Notes under the pieces: generated by a model
Seen by the model: only the letters and a program-made list of their open reading frames with translations
Told to the model about the DNA's origin: nothing
The model's database searches: none
Position numbers and translations under genes: made by a program
Assembly: GCA_020736575.1 (NCBI GenBank)
Contig: JAGPYM010000007.1
Location: 1,178,001 to 1,242,000, forward strand
Direction of reading: 5' to 3'
Origin: Thelonectria olida
Lineage: Eukaryota > Ascomycota > Sordariomycetes > Hypocreales > Nectriaceae
Length of the DNA: 64,000 bases
Shown here: one piece after another, positions 1 through 11,141 of the stretch
Position numbering within the stretch: position 1 is the first letter of the stretch
How the letters are laid out: the number at the start of each line of letters is the position of its first letter

Positions 1-1003
1 GGACAAAACCTTCAACCTGAGGAATGTCGAGGGTAGTTGTCGTCGATGCAGGGTTGAAACCAAGGGCTTCGTTGCGTTGTTGTGTTGCCCATGCCTTAAA
101 TGAGGAAGATCTTTGTGTTTTGGTATCGTCATCCATATCTTCGTCTTCATCTTCGCCGGAGCCTTCCTCGGAGCTCTCGTCCTCATCCTCGCTTTCGTCG
201 GAGCCCCCGTCGCGGTCCTTGGATTCATCATTTGCGTCATTGTCGCTAAACCCATTCCACTCGTCCTCATCGTCGTCGTCTTCGTCCTCCTCCTCGTCGC
301 TATTGCTTTCTTCAGACTCTTCAGTGGGGGGGAGCGGAGCTTCGACCTGAGCAATTGAGAATTTTGACTTCACACCGCCGCGCTTCTGTCGCTTCTGAAT
401 GACAGGTCGCCCCTCTTCATCGAGTTCCAGAGGTCGCTTCAATCCTGACCCAATAGAGAGTGTAGGTGCTTTGGTCTCTGAGGGAGCACTCGGGGTTTCC
501 GCCGGTTTTGAGGGCTTCTCTTTCATTTCAACATCACCCTCGCTCTCATCGTCGCTCTCCACGTCCGCCTCTGCTTCCCGTCTCTTCTCATAGAGCACCT
601 CATCTCTCTCCTCCCCGCCCTCCAACCCAGCCTTCTCCTCCCTCATCGCCCTGCTAACCGCCTGCTTCTTCGTTTCGCGTCCTTGGCCCAACGACCTCGA
701 ACTCGAAAACAAGCTCGTGTCGACCTTGCGATCTGCCAGCTTGGCTATCAGCTCGCGGTTCTCATCCTTGCGGAGCTTGCCCTCGATGTACTTTTCCAAT
801 CGCTTCGCCTTTTTGCCGCTCATCTTGACGCCCTCCTGCTCCAGCTGCTTCTTGAGCTTGGCTTTTTTCTCCTCATGCTCGCGCTTGTGCTCGGGGAGCA
901 GCTCGGCGGTGTTGGTGTCCTCGACCTCATGGCGGCCGTTTTCTTTTTCTCGCTGGCGAGCTAGCACCTTGTGCTTTCTCTGGCGGGGGACATACGGAGC
1001 CAT
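1..1003 (-). CDS. DHR1: DHR1/DHX37-type DEAH RNA helicase, N-terminal part (cut by window edge)
   Basis: The ATG lies at 1001-1003 on the minus strand and the frame stays open to base 1, giving the first ~334 residues of a longer protein. The start reads MAPYVPRQRKHKVLARQRE. A Lys/Arg/Glu-rich helix follows (KMSGKKAKRLEKYIEGKLRK), then acidic Asp/Glu/Ser tracts, a basic KRQKRGGVK patch, and the segment SFKAWATQQRNEALGF, which resembles the conserved element before the helicase core of Ecm16/Dhr1. Known of the family: DHR1 is a nucleolar DEAH ATPase of the 90S/SSU processome that displaces U3 snoRNA from pre-18S rRNA. The helicase domain is outside the window, so the assignment rests on the N-terminal extension and remains an inference. 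No intron is visible in this part. The gene is divergent from PAC3 across a 300-bp spacer. Confidence 0.72.
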   Translation of the reverse strand, partial: MAPYVPRQRKHKVLARQREKENGRHEVEDTNTAELLPEHKREHEEKKAKLKKQLEQEGVKMSGKKAKRLEKYIEGKLRKDENRELIAKLADRKVDTSLFSSSRSLGQGRETKKQAVSRAMREEKAGLEGGEERDEVLYEKRREAEADVESDDESEGDVEMKEKPSKPAETPSAPSETKAPTLSIGSGLKRPLELDEEGRPVIQKRQKRGGVKSKFSIAQVEAPLPPTEESEESNSDEEEDEDDDDEDEWNGFSDNDANDESKDRDGGSDESEDEDESSEEGSGEDEDEDMDDDTKTQRSSSFKAWATQQRNEALGFNPASTTTTLDIPQVEGFV

Positions 1004-1303
1004 GATTACTGGCTAATGAATGTCGCAAACGGTGAGTCCCTTGAATTTTCAATGAGGCGACAATGTCATCTCAAAAATCATCGTCATGAGAACTTGGTGA
1101 ACGGATCCATGAAATTTTGGGATAGAAAAATACTGCCCTGCACTACCGCCAGAATCTCGAGCCGCTTTGGGCCTAGTGCGGGGTGGTGGGGCACTTTGCA
1201 ACTCCACAGGCATCCGAACTGTTGCTCGTTCTCATCGTCAGCTTCAACCTCATTTGTCTCGCCGAGATCAACAGAGGAACGACATACGCAAACTTTCTTC
1301 ACC
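1004..1303. promoter_or_regulatory. Shared divergent promoter of DHR1 and PAC3
   Basis: The two start codons of the divergent genes are separated by exactly 300 bp, so both 5' UTRs and core promoters must lie here. No clear TATA box is visible. The shared use is inferred from the spacing only. Confidence 0.55.
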
Positions 1304-1799
1304 ATGGATATCACAAAAATTAGAGAAGAGAGATTCCCGGCCCCAACGAGGGAAGCATCCGGCCTCGTCAACGGAATCGCCACCGAAATCACCTCGACCA
1401 ACTTTACTGACAAGATCCTCCTCACCATCTCCCAAGAAGGCAGACTCTCCCAATGGGTACGCAACAATGGCTTTTCGCAATATAGTCTCATACTCACAAT
1501 CTTCTCAGATCCAAGTCCCATTAACCGGATCAGCCTCAGGAGTAGTGGAGATGACACTGCCTGGTGCAGGCAATGGTCTCCTCCCCTCAACACACCTCAC
1601 TCCCAAGACACTACTCGGCGGCGGCGGTGAAGACCGCGAGACCCTCGGGCAGCTTTACGCAGCACAACTCGCCAGTCATATTTCGTTGAGATCTCCTGAT
1701 GATCGCAGAATACTGGTCCTAGGCCTCGGACTAGCCAAGGTCGACACCGAGCGAGAAGCTTTCTTCGACCTCATTGAGCTTGCCCAGAAGGTCCTGTGA
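1304..1799 (+). CDS. PAC3: Proteasome assembly chaperone 3 (PAC3/Poc3-like)
   Basis: Two exons, 1304-1456 and 1509-1799, give 147 aa. The 52-nt intron starts GTACGC and ends TTCTCAG; splicing joins GRLSQW to IQVPLTG in frame. The start ACCATGG has a good Kozak context. The small single-domain beta-rich protein carries the pattern expected for PAC3: an early alternating strand (NFTDKILLTISQEGRLSQW), a Gly-rich turn (LPGAGNGLLP), a helix (ETLGQLYAAQLASHI) and the closing strand RRILVLGLGL followed by a C-terminal helix. Known of the family: PAC3 pairs with PAC4 to guide alpha-ring assembly of the 20S proteasome. Length fits the family (about 120-180 aa). Identification is by recalled similarity; alternative splice sites were not needed. 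Confidence 0.72.
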
Positions 1800-2522
1800 A
1801 AAGGAGACTGCCAGGCAACATCATCCCCAAAACCATCACTCCCTCGAGCAGAGGAAGCTGATGGACCACTCGACGCGGAAAACACTCTCAGAAGCCTTAC
1901 TTCAAGCTTTTTCAATCATAACGCTCGTCTCAGTGATAAAGGGCACTCAGCATCATCCCATGGTTAGTTTCAGTTATCACTGGGAGGGTAGTTTGAAAGA
2001 ACCTCCTCGATCTCTGAGCTCGAGGGTATTGGATACAGCGCGAGACAGATGCTTCAAGGAGAGCATCAGGTGCAGATTGAGACTCCGCACAAGATCATGA
2101 GTGCTTGAGAATGACAGCATATACGGACGAATTTGATGGTTGCATCAATATTTAAATCAGCATATCCGTTCACAACTACAAGTTTCAACCTCTCCAAAAT
2201 CGTTCATTCATTAAGGTGCATCGCCGACTGCGAACCGTGAGTGGTCTGGCGGTTTCTAGACAAATGTCCAACTCCGTCGTGGCAGTTTCTAGCGCCCAAG
2301 TATTTCCATCATCATCCACCTCAATTTTGCACCCCGGTTCTGGGTGTCGAGTCTCGGCCCTGGCCTGGCAGCGACCTGAGACCAATCGTCACAGTGAAAA
2401 GAGACAAGAATGACAACCACAAACAACGCGAGCCATGTATCATTGATTCCGACCGATGAAGCCATCCACTTCCATCCCTCGTACATCGACATCAAACGTA
2501 GATGCCACTATATAGTCGTTAC
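1800..2522. other. Convergent 3' intergenic region
   Basis: This 723-bp stretch lies between the stop of PAC3 and the proposed stop of calcineurin A. It should hold both 3' UTRs. Short frames on either strand lack coding character. Nothing else seen. Confidence 0.5.
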
Positions 2523-4524
2523 TCATGACGCTGGTGCATTCCGATGCTTGCGATCCCTATAATCTGAGTCAGTGATAGTTTAACAAGATAGCAACAATGA
2601 AAACTCACGTGCTAAGCCTCCTGGACAATTGCTGCAGCTTCTTATCGTTGTTGGCGTCCTCTGCGGCCTTCGCTAGCGCAGTGTTTCGCTCCTCCTCTTG
2701 GTGCTTGGCCACCTCCTCGTGGCTGGGAGGCAAGCGCTCGTTTTGGATGTCAACCTTGCGAGCATCCTCGAAATTGTGAATAGCATTCTTCAGACCCTCA
2801 GCACCCAACATAAGAGTGCCGGCAGGCAATCGTCCACCAGAAACCGTCTTGAGCTCGGAAACCTTCTCCGACTCCTCTCGAAGAACCTGGAACACTCGGG
2901 ACAACCGACCGATGGCGAGAATCTTGTTCTTGATGGCACGTCTCTTGAACTCGATCGACTCGGGATCCATGTTGGCCGCGTTAAGAGGCGGGGACGCAGG
3001 TCCAGGCGACACCGCTGATGGCGTGGCATCCTCCTTAAGCTCCTCCTCGGAGCAGGTGGAAAGAATGGCGATCAGCATATCGGTAATCTTCTCGCCGACG
3101 AAGGGGAGGGACCAGGTGAAGACGTCCATGAAGTTGGGGAGCCAGTAAGGATGGGGAGTGCAGTTGAACTGTCGGATGTTCATGACGTTGTTCTCATACT
3201 TGAGAACGGCGGCCTTGTTGTTGTAGACGTCGAGGTAGTTGGGGGCCGAGAAAATGGTCATGACACTGGGGAAACCAGTGGTTCTGGTCTTGCGATACAT
3301 TCGGTAACCGGCATCCTGAGCTTCGTGGGCTCGGATGATCGAGAGCAAGTTGTTCTTCTCGAGGAAAGCGCAGGCCGCGGGGTACGAGAAAAAGTATGAG
3401 CAGCCTCGAACGTGGTTGTGGAGGAAATAATCGCTGGTCTTTTCTTGGCCAAAGTCTTCAAGAGGGTCAGCCCAGAGGATGTCGCACATGAGACCCTGGG
3501 TAGGGGGTTCGCGGAACCGATCAATCTAACGTGTGTAAGCTAGAGTCAATTACAAGAAAATTAAAACCTACGCTGCGCAAGTCGTCAAGGGTGTGCAGTT
3601 CGGGGCTGAGACCTCCGTGAATGCAGAGGAACTGCTTGTTCATGACTGCGGCCAGGGGGAGACAGCAGAAAGACTCCATGCAGGCGTCGTAGATGGCCTC
3701 GGAGTACTTGTGCTTGCACTCGAGCTTGAAGGTAAAGTAATCGGTCAAGTGGCGACACTCGTGGTTTCCTCGCAACAACCAGAGGGTCTTGGGGTAGTGG
3801 ATCTTGAGCGACCAGAGGTAGAGGACACACTCTATACTAAAGTAACCACGGTCAACGTAGTCACCGAGGAAGAGGTAGCGAGTCTCGGCCGGGTCGCCGC
3901 CGACCTCGAAGAGCTTCATCAAATCGTAGTACTGGCCGTGGACGTCACCGCAGACGGTGATGGGGGCGTCCATCTCGAGGAGGTTGGGCTCGGCGCGCAG
4001 GAGCTCGGAGCCCTTGTTGATGATCCAAAGGGCCTGCTCATCGGTGAGACGGCCCTCACGGTAGAAGTGCTGCTTCAGGAAAGTAATGTTGGGCTTGGAA
4101 TGGGTCTCGTCCTCGAAGAACTGCTCGTCGGTAGGCTTGAACATGGCGGGGGCTTGGACGTCTGGAGAGTTGCGGGGTTAGCCATGATTGATTCCATTTT
4201 TATCGAAAATAGCATCGTCATCATTTAGCAGAGGCAAACAGAGGGAAACGAGGAGTCGGGACAGTTTGTGCAGAAAATTCCAACTGCAAAGCTAGCGATG
4301 GCGGGGTCGAGGTCAAAGCAAGAAGGGGGATATCACGGACCTTTGCACACGCGCTCCATGGTGCTGACTTGAGTGTTGTCTTCCATGGTATGGATGGTGA
4401 AGTCGATCTCAGGAACAGGCTTCTTGTCCTGAATCGCACGGATGGCATTGTCGACCTGGGCATTGCGACGCTGCTCGCCCGTGGCGGGAGGCGAAGGAGA
4501 GTTGGCCTCGCCTTCGGGGTCCAT
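2523..4524 (-). CDS. cnaA: Calcineurin catalytic subunit A (Ser/Thr protein phosphatase 2B)
   Basis: Exons 4341-4524, 3572-4161, 2609-3525 and probably 2523-2556 give 574 aa. If the last intron is retained, the stop is at 2605 and the product is 564 aa. The N-terminus is [18 protein letters not shown]. Metal-binding motifs of the PPP family are intact: GDVHG (about 133-137), GDYVDRG (161-167) and RGNHE (192-196). They are followed by the calcineurin B-binding helix, a calmodulin-binding segment ([20 protein letters not shown]) and an autoinhibitory-like region ([16 protein letters not shown]). This is the Ca2+/calmodulin-activated phosphatase that dephosphorylates Crz1-type factors and controls stress response, hyphal growth and often virulence. 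The first intron is long (179 nt, donor GTCCGT, branch GCTAAC); the second is only 46 nt. The long upstream region suggests an extended 5' leader. Family assignment is certain; only the last exon is uncertain. Confidence 0.95.
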
Positions 4525-6104
4525 GTTGGGCGGGCGGTTGAAGGAGAACGAAGGTTAGAGAGCCGAGCCGGCGGCGGTGAGGCGGCGGGATAAGGTGCGT
4601 GGAAGCGGTCGTCGCAAGGCGTCAGGTCGGAGAGGTGATGAACGGCAACAGGCGCAGGCGGCGACGAGCAGAGGAAGACGGCGTCGGGGAAAAGGGGGAG
4701 AGGGGGTCACGATTTGTGCAGGGAAAGAAGTTACAAGATAGGGCTGACAAGGAGAGAAGAAGTTGGGAGTTGGCTTTGGGCGAACCGTCTTAGGTGAGAG
4801 AGCGAGCGGGCGGGCTGGTCTGGTTGGATACGGGGATATGTGGGCTGGCCAGAAGAGGAGAGAGCTGGAGTGGCGGCGGGAGAGCTGGAAACTCTTAAGT
4901 CTGGTGGAGTAGCATGGAGGGGGTCATGAGGTAGTTTTTATGTGCAGAAGCGGTGATGCAGGTACTTCATGCGGCGACGCAAGGTACCTCGCTCAGCAGA
5001 AGGGGTCCTAGGTCGTTTTCTGGGGGGAACACATCACGGCCCAATCAGGGGGCTGGTGATGGCCAGGCCTCGATTTCTTTTTCTTCAACTCGTGTGTCCA
5101 CTGGCATTCACTCTATATTTTTATTTTATTTTTATATTTCTCTAATGGTTCGTTCACCAAATGTGTTTCGCGTATGAATTCTTATCTGATGCGCGGCCGG
5201 TGTTCTCGTCTCCTTTACGAGTGCAACTGTGCGTACCAGTGCTAAAACGAGCGCCGAGTTAATTGGCGTCTGTCATCGGGGACCTCGCCTCCTTGCCTGT
5301 CTCCTTTCCATTTTCATTCTGGACATCAGCAATCAAGCCACATGCCAAGCCAAACCCAGCCACATGGCTACAAACTCAGGGTCCGGGCCGTTGGATATTG
5401 CTGAGGGAAGATGAAGGATGACGGGAACGATAAGACGAGGAGAGAGCATTAACCCTCTCTTGTTTGTCTCTATCAAGGATCCCTGCGAGTAAATCACCCT
5501 TCACTGCTTCAACTCCATGTCAAGGCACGTGTACTCACCCGAGGCTAACTCCAAGGCTGAAAAGCCTGAAATGAGCTGCCTCCTTTTTTTACTCCGTACT
5601 TCGTATTAATTCGGTCAATTCGGGCTTCCTTTTGCAGACATCGAGTGCTTTTTGACTTCTAAATTGCCCCACGTACGCGCCCAAATATTCAGAAACGACG
5701 GTCCAACTTGTCGGTCCAGAACAACCGACAAGTTGGACAGCTCACAGCAGCTAAACCCATAGTAGGCTTGTCTCAAAAAACCCCGCGATCCTGGTGGCAG
5801 GTTAACGAACGAAGTAGCTCTTCTTGAATATCTCGAATGTCGGAAAAGGAGGCCGCCAATAGATTCGTCATCTCCATCCGGTAGTGTGTTGCCTAGTTGC
5901 CTAATTGCTTGCTATTTTGAGGTCGTCTATCACTTCCCCCAATGCAGCCTGTCGTTGCATTTTTGCTGTCAAGAAATGCCATGATGCGTCATCGATTTGC
6001 CGTCTGTTGGTGTCTAGAATAGCCCTTGATTCATCTAGTCTATCCGCTGCGTCGAGACTCGGAAAGAAATAGACCTGAGTGGAGTGCTGTGATTCCAATC
6101 GGAC
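4525..6104. other. Calcineurin 5' region and SDR 3' flank, no gene seen
   Basis: This 1.58-kb stretch lies upstream of calcineurin A and downstream of the SDR gene. It contains an AT-rich run near 5110-5150 and a perfect inverted repeat at 5701-5738. A 65-codon minus-strand frame at 5901-6098 has no recognisable character and is not called. Confidence 0.5.
5701..5738. repeat. Perfect 15-bp inverted repeat with 8-nt loop
   Basis: GTCCAACTTGTCGGT at 5701-5715 is the exact reverse complement of 5724-5738; the loop is CCAGAACA. The symmetry stops at the flanking bases. It sits about 1.2 kb upstream of the calcineurin start and 370 bp past the SDR stop. No target-site duplication or larger element is visible around it. 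Function unknown. Confidence 0.9.
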
Positions 6105-7095
<991 letters not shown>

Positions 7096-7670
7096 GAAGG
7101 AATTAATTATGGTCTGTCAGTCTGTCTGCCGACGTATTTATCTGTCAGTTGTCAGCAGGTAAAGTTCATGATTGCGTCTCCATGCGTCATACTAGCCAAC
7201 AAAAGGAAAGAGGGCGCTTGAGTGCATTTGAGAAATGGCAGCCTAGATTCGTTGGTGAATCCGTCCGCTACGAGATGTCGGTGTGAAACATGAACTTCAA
7301 AACGTAGGCACATGCTAGGATGTTTTATATGCCCATTTGCTTGCAGCTTGGTCAAACATTCTCATTCAGGCCCTCGGCTCATGACATTTTTACCACATTT
7401 CCCGTGTACCTTGCAGCACCACGTACTCCGCCGCAGTGATGCTGACGGAACGTTCCGTCCCGTGTGACGATGTCAAGACATGGAGGTATGGTAGTGTAGT
7501 CACGGAGCGGGTATGAATCACGAACGAGAGCAAGTTGAGACGATGCCATTTCTTTTATTTCGTGTCTATCCGCGCGACTACGGCGGCAATTGGGAAGACC
7601 ATGCAGAGCCTGTCATGGCTACATGTAAACTAAAACTTGTAGATCCCTCTTTTTGGATTTGCATTGACTC
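7096..7670. other. Intergenic, SDR 5' flank and TML dioxygenase 3' flank
   Basis: 575 bp between two tandem minus-strand genes. It should hold the SDR promoter and the upstream gene's 3' UTR. No distinctive site recognised. Confidence 0.4.
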
Positions 7671-9692
7671 TCAGGGTGCCCGCGTAATAGCCTCGACCGC
7701 TCCGTTATCCAGCGTTGGCGAAGTTCGTGATCTGAGGTTCAAATTACGACCCAGGACAGTGTCATGAGGGAAGTTTGTCTCTCGATAACGCGATACGAAG
7801 TCATCGCGGGGAACTATACATGTTCATATAAGCCATCGAACGACCATCTGAATAGGAAGAACGAAACTTACTGTACGCCCCGCAAATACGTCGAATTCCT
7901 TCAAACGCGGCTCTTCCATGCATAACTCGCCAGTTATCGAAGACTTTTAAGGGGTTTCTGTGTCAGTATGGCGACTGCGTAAAACGTAGACTGTCTTTAA
8001 GGGAATACTTACTGACGACGCGGCCTGGAGCGAGCTGGAACCAGTACTCACTCTCTCGACGCTTCAAAATAGCGTTCCACTTACGAGCGGCCTCATACCA
8101 CTTGGTAGCTTCAAAAACGTTCAGGATGCCACGGTCATCATTGTTCCAACGGACCTTGGTCAGCTCGTTGCCGTCCTGTTCGATGACAGGGTAGGTCTGG
8201 TCCGGCACAATGGCAATGCCTGCATTCCCGCTGGCATGCCAGGGAACTCTGGTAGTGCGAAGAATCTCATACGCTTCTGGGGACTCTTTCTCCAAGACCT
8301 TGGCGGCATTGAAGCCGTCGACAAGAAGTGACTGGCCGCCCAGGGCATCACCGCTGGGCGTTGCGTTTGGAGGTGCTTTGTGAGAAAGCAGGTGGAATGC
8401 CTGCAGGCCGGCCGGCTCAGTGAAGTATGTCGTGTCGGTGTGCGCCGGAAGGGCAAGGTTAGTGTAGGCGGTGTCGGCTAGAGCAAGATCGGGGATGAAG
8501 TCGTAGAATCCACCATAATGCGTGGTCCGGATTGGACCGACCTTGGCCAGGACGGCCTCAGTGGCTTCTGGAGTAGGGGGAGTGTCGACGATGAAGCTGA
8601 AGCCGTGAACCCACTGTTAGGTGTTAGAGATGTTAACCGAGGGAGTTGGCTGTTAGTTACAATGTTCTTGGTGAGGTCGGCCATGCCCTTCTCGTTAGAC
8701 TCGCTCATAACGGCATCGAAAGGGACTTCGGGGGGCGAGTCGGCAATGGACGAGTTCCAGACAGATCGGGGGCTGCATTGTTGGTGACTGAGTCGCGTTG
8801 GCGCATACACGATGGGGGGTTACTTACTGATCCTGGCCGAATTGCTCAACATAGCCGCCGTCGAACCAACTCTCCAGCCACGACCACGGGTGTTGGCTCT
8901 TGTGAGAATCCGACCCTAGTCAAAATCAGTTTCATGTGCTGAATCCATTGAACTAGAGATATATAGTCATCACACACATTGAACTTGGAGATGTTCGGTG
9001 GTCTCTTTGAAGTTGACCGGATGGATGTCCTCTGGTATCTATAATTACAGCCAAGGTCAGCACATCCGCCTTTCTCGACCAAAAGCGGCACCAATACCTG
9101 GAATGTGTCAAAGTTGCGCTGCCTTGTATCCTGGTTGACGCATTGCGTGCATTGGCAATTATCCCTGTCGAGGTTCTTAAGTCGTCTATCTGAGCGATCA
9201 AGACCGGGTCGCCTTACCGTAGCCATAAGTTGGGGCTAAAGAGAGAGGTGGTCGTTAGGCCATGCTCATGATCTACGAATGCTTCAGATGGATCACGACT
9301 TACAAGGTTCGATGAACAGGCCCACCCGTCTGATCTCTGCTCAGGCTAATTTTAGAGTCATTGGAAAGGGCAACAACCCTCCCAGAAGAGGCCCATCGTC
9401 TGGAGAGACTGGGAGGAGCAGTCTTAAAACGGGCCGCAGTATGCCGGTTTGAGTAACGGATAGGCGAGATGACAGGCCGGCCGAAGAAAGCGGCGGCGCT
9501 ACGAGTCGTTCAAACGTTTCGATTAGCCAGGTCGAGTCTGGGCAAACGCTGGGAATAAGGAACGATGTGAGGGGCCCAACACCAAGACGCAAGACGCAAA
9601 AGGTGCGGGAATGCGCATTGATTTGAGGTGCCTTATCGGAGGTGGGTAACTCACCTTGAGGCCCGATGCACAAGTCCGACTCGGCCGATCAT
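7671..9692 (-). CDS. Trimethyllysine dioxygenase (carnitine biosynthesis), mitochondrial
   Basis: Ten exons: 9655-9692, 9304-9498, 9218-9235 (18 nt), 9098-9164, 8978-9038, 8828-8915, 8661-8772, 8013-8613, 7872-7943 and 7671-7813. All phases agree, giving 464 aa. The N-terminus MIGRVGLVHRASSAAAFFGR is a plausible mitochondrial presequence. Then comes the conserved N-terminal Cys domain (LWLRDNCQCTQCVNQDT) and the Fe(II)/2-oxoglutarate jelly-roll fold with HTD (LPAHTDTTYF) and the distal His (NWRVMHGRAAF); the arginine that should bind 2-oxoglutarate is close behind (GIRRICGAYI). The conserved RDDFVSRYRETNFP follows. Family knowledge: the enzyme hydroxylates N6-trimethyllysine, the first step of carnitine synthesis (Neurospora cbs-1 type). 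Gamma-butyrobetaine dioxygenase is the close alternative; the LRDNCQCTQC signature and fungal length favour TMLD. The last 28 residues, after VLGRNLN, are the least certain part. Confidence 0.86.
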
Positions 9693-10036
9693 TGTCGCAG
9701 GGGGAGATTGATCTGTTCAAGAATAGAAGCTGACTGGGGTGAATGGAGATTGGATTGGCCTCGAATCCGGTCTCTAGATGTTCTTCTGGGGTTGTTTCTT
9801 TGCTGGTGAAGATGAAGCTTGGATGATCCCCTCTTCTTCGACTCCTTCGTCTTTGGAGGTTCTGGAGCGGGCCAATGGTTCAGCTCGACCTCGGCAGAAC
9901 GGGTCCTGGCTCCCGATAATAGCATCCACTCCCGTCTACATCCGATAGTAGCCCGTGAAGCCGAGATGGGATTGAGGATTGGCGACTGTTGTTGCTTTGC
10001 ATGTTCTGCATGTGAGGGATCGAAAGGTTGAGGAAA

Positions 10037-10069
10037 GCGGTCTGCTGGCGGTCTGCTGGCGGTCTGCTG
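10037..10069. repeat. Tandem repeat, 3 x 11 bp (GCGGTCTGCTG)
   Basis: Three perfect copies of GCGGTCTGCTG in a row, followed by a degenerate fourth copy ending at 10082 (TAGGCGTCTGCTG). Confidence 0.95.
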
Positions 10070-10147
10070 TAGGCGTCTGCTGAATGATGGGTGACGGAGG
10101 CTGGATGATGCTATTTCCATGTGGTGATAGGCTGTCTCAGGCGCCAT

Positions 10148-10180
10148 CCCGTTGGCTTCCCGTTGGCTTCCCGTTGGCTT
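10148..10180. repeat. Tandem repeat, 3 x 11 bp (CCCGTTGGCTT)
   Basis: Three perfect copies of CCCGTTGGCTT. It is unrelated in sequence to the repeat 111 bp upstream but has the same period and copy number. Confidence 0.95.
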
Positions 10181-11141
10181 TCGTCTCGGCTCCAGAATAT
10201 TGGGATACCACAGAGGGTCCCTGCCTCCTGCAGTTTTGTTGAGTGACGAAACAGAGCAAAATGAAAAAGGGGGAATTCATGGCACCATGGCCTCGCCACA
10301 GTTGCTTGTCCATGTTTGAAGATGCATCCAACATGGAGGCTTCTGGCCCATTCATCCTCTGAAGCGGCCTAGGGTTAGGAAGCTTGGGCCTCAGGTACGC
10401 GACGGTGGGGCCCCACTGTCGCAACCCTGAAGAAGGCGGGGACCAATTGGGTGTGGCCGGTGCTTTCCGTCTGGGCACCTCAGCGCCCGTCGAAGGGACG
10501 GGAGGTAAGGCAGGTACGGTCTTCTCTTCGCTTGCCTAAGGCTTCCCATTAACTTGACATCTTCAACCACGTCTCCGAAGCGATTCATCGCTTCAATAAT
10601 ACTCCTCTCTTAAACCCTCACAATGATCCTCCGTCACCACCTTAACGCTGCTCGGACCTCCAGGACACCTAATCCCCATGCAGACGTGGCGGTACCGTCG
10701 TCCACTTGTCGTCAGTCTCCCCACAACTTTACGCGCCCGCCTCTCAACTGGCCGCCGATGAGTGACCCGACCATCACACAACTCCTTGACTTCCTCCCAA
10801 GCCTCTGGAATCCGACCCTTGACTCTCTTGTTTGACCTGCAGGTACCAGAGTCGGTTTCAGACAAGTCGACGACTATCCGCGCTTAACTTGCCTCGGTGA
10901 TTGGCACCACATAGCCATACAACAGGTAAGGCTGATTTATCTGCTGCTATTTTGGACCAACTTGCAGTCGGGCACACTTGCGATGGGGTCAGTAAACACT
11001 GGGTTCCATCGTAGCAGGAGATTCTCGTTACGAAAATCGCCTTAATATCTCAAGCTTCCCTAGATGGCATACACAAGTGTGTTCTTGTTGCCTTTTACCC
11101 ACCCTTTTTCTCTCCTTTGTGTGTTTGTTTTCAAAGTAGCC

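Larger units (their letters stand above)
9693..11141. other. Intergenic divergent region with two 11-bp tandem repeats
   Basis: 1.45 kb between the TML dioxygenase and the divergent membrane-protein gene. A minus-strand frame near 9689-10147 is Pro/Ser/Arg-rich and has no family character. Two short tandem repeats are listed separately. No gene is supported. Confidence 0.5.

Noticed and set aside
5901..6098. 65-codon minus-strand frame just past the SDR stop, near a GTGAGT overlapping that stop
   Set aside because: The nearest acceptor would make a 36-nt intron and the wrong frame; the SDR C-terminus is already complete.
11064..11141. Upstream ATG extending the Cys-rich membrane protein by 26 residues
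   Set aside because: It would bury the signal peptide behind a second hydrophobic leader; the ATG at 11142 has the better context.
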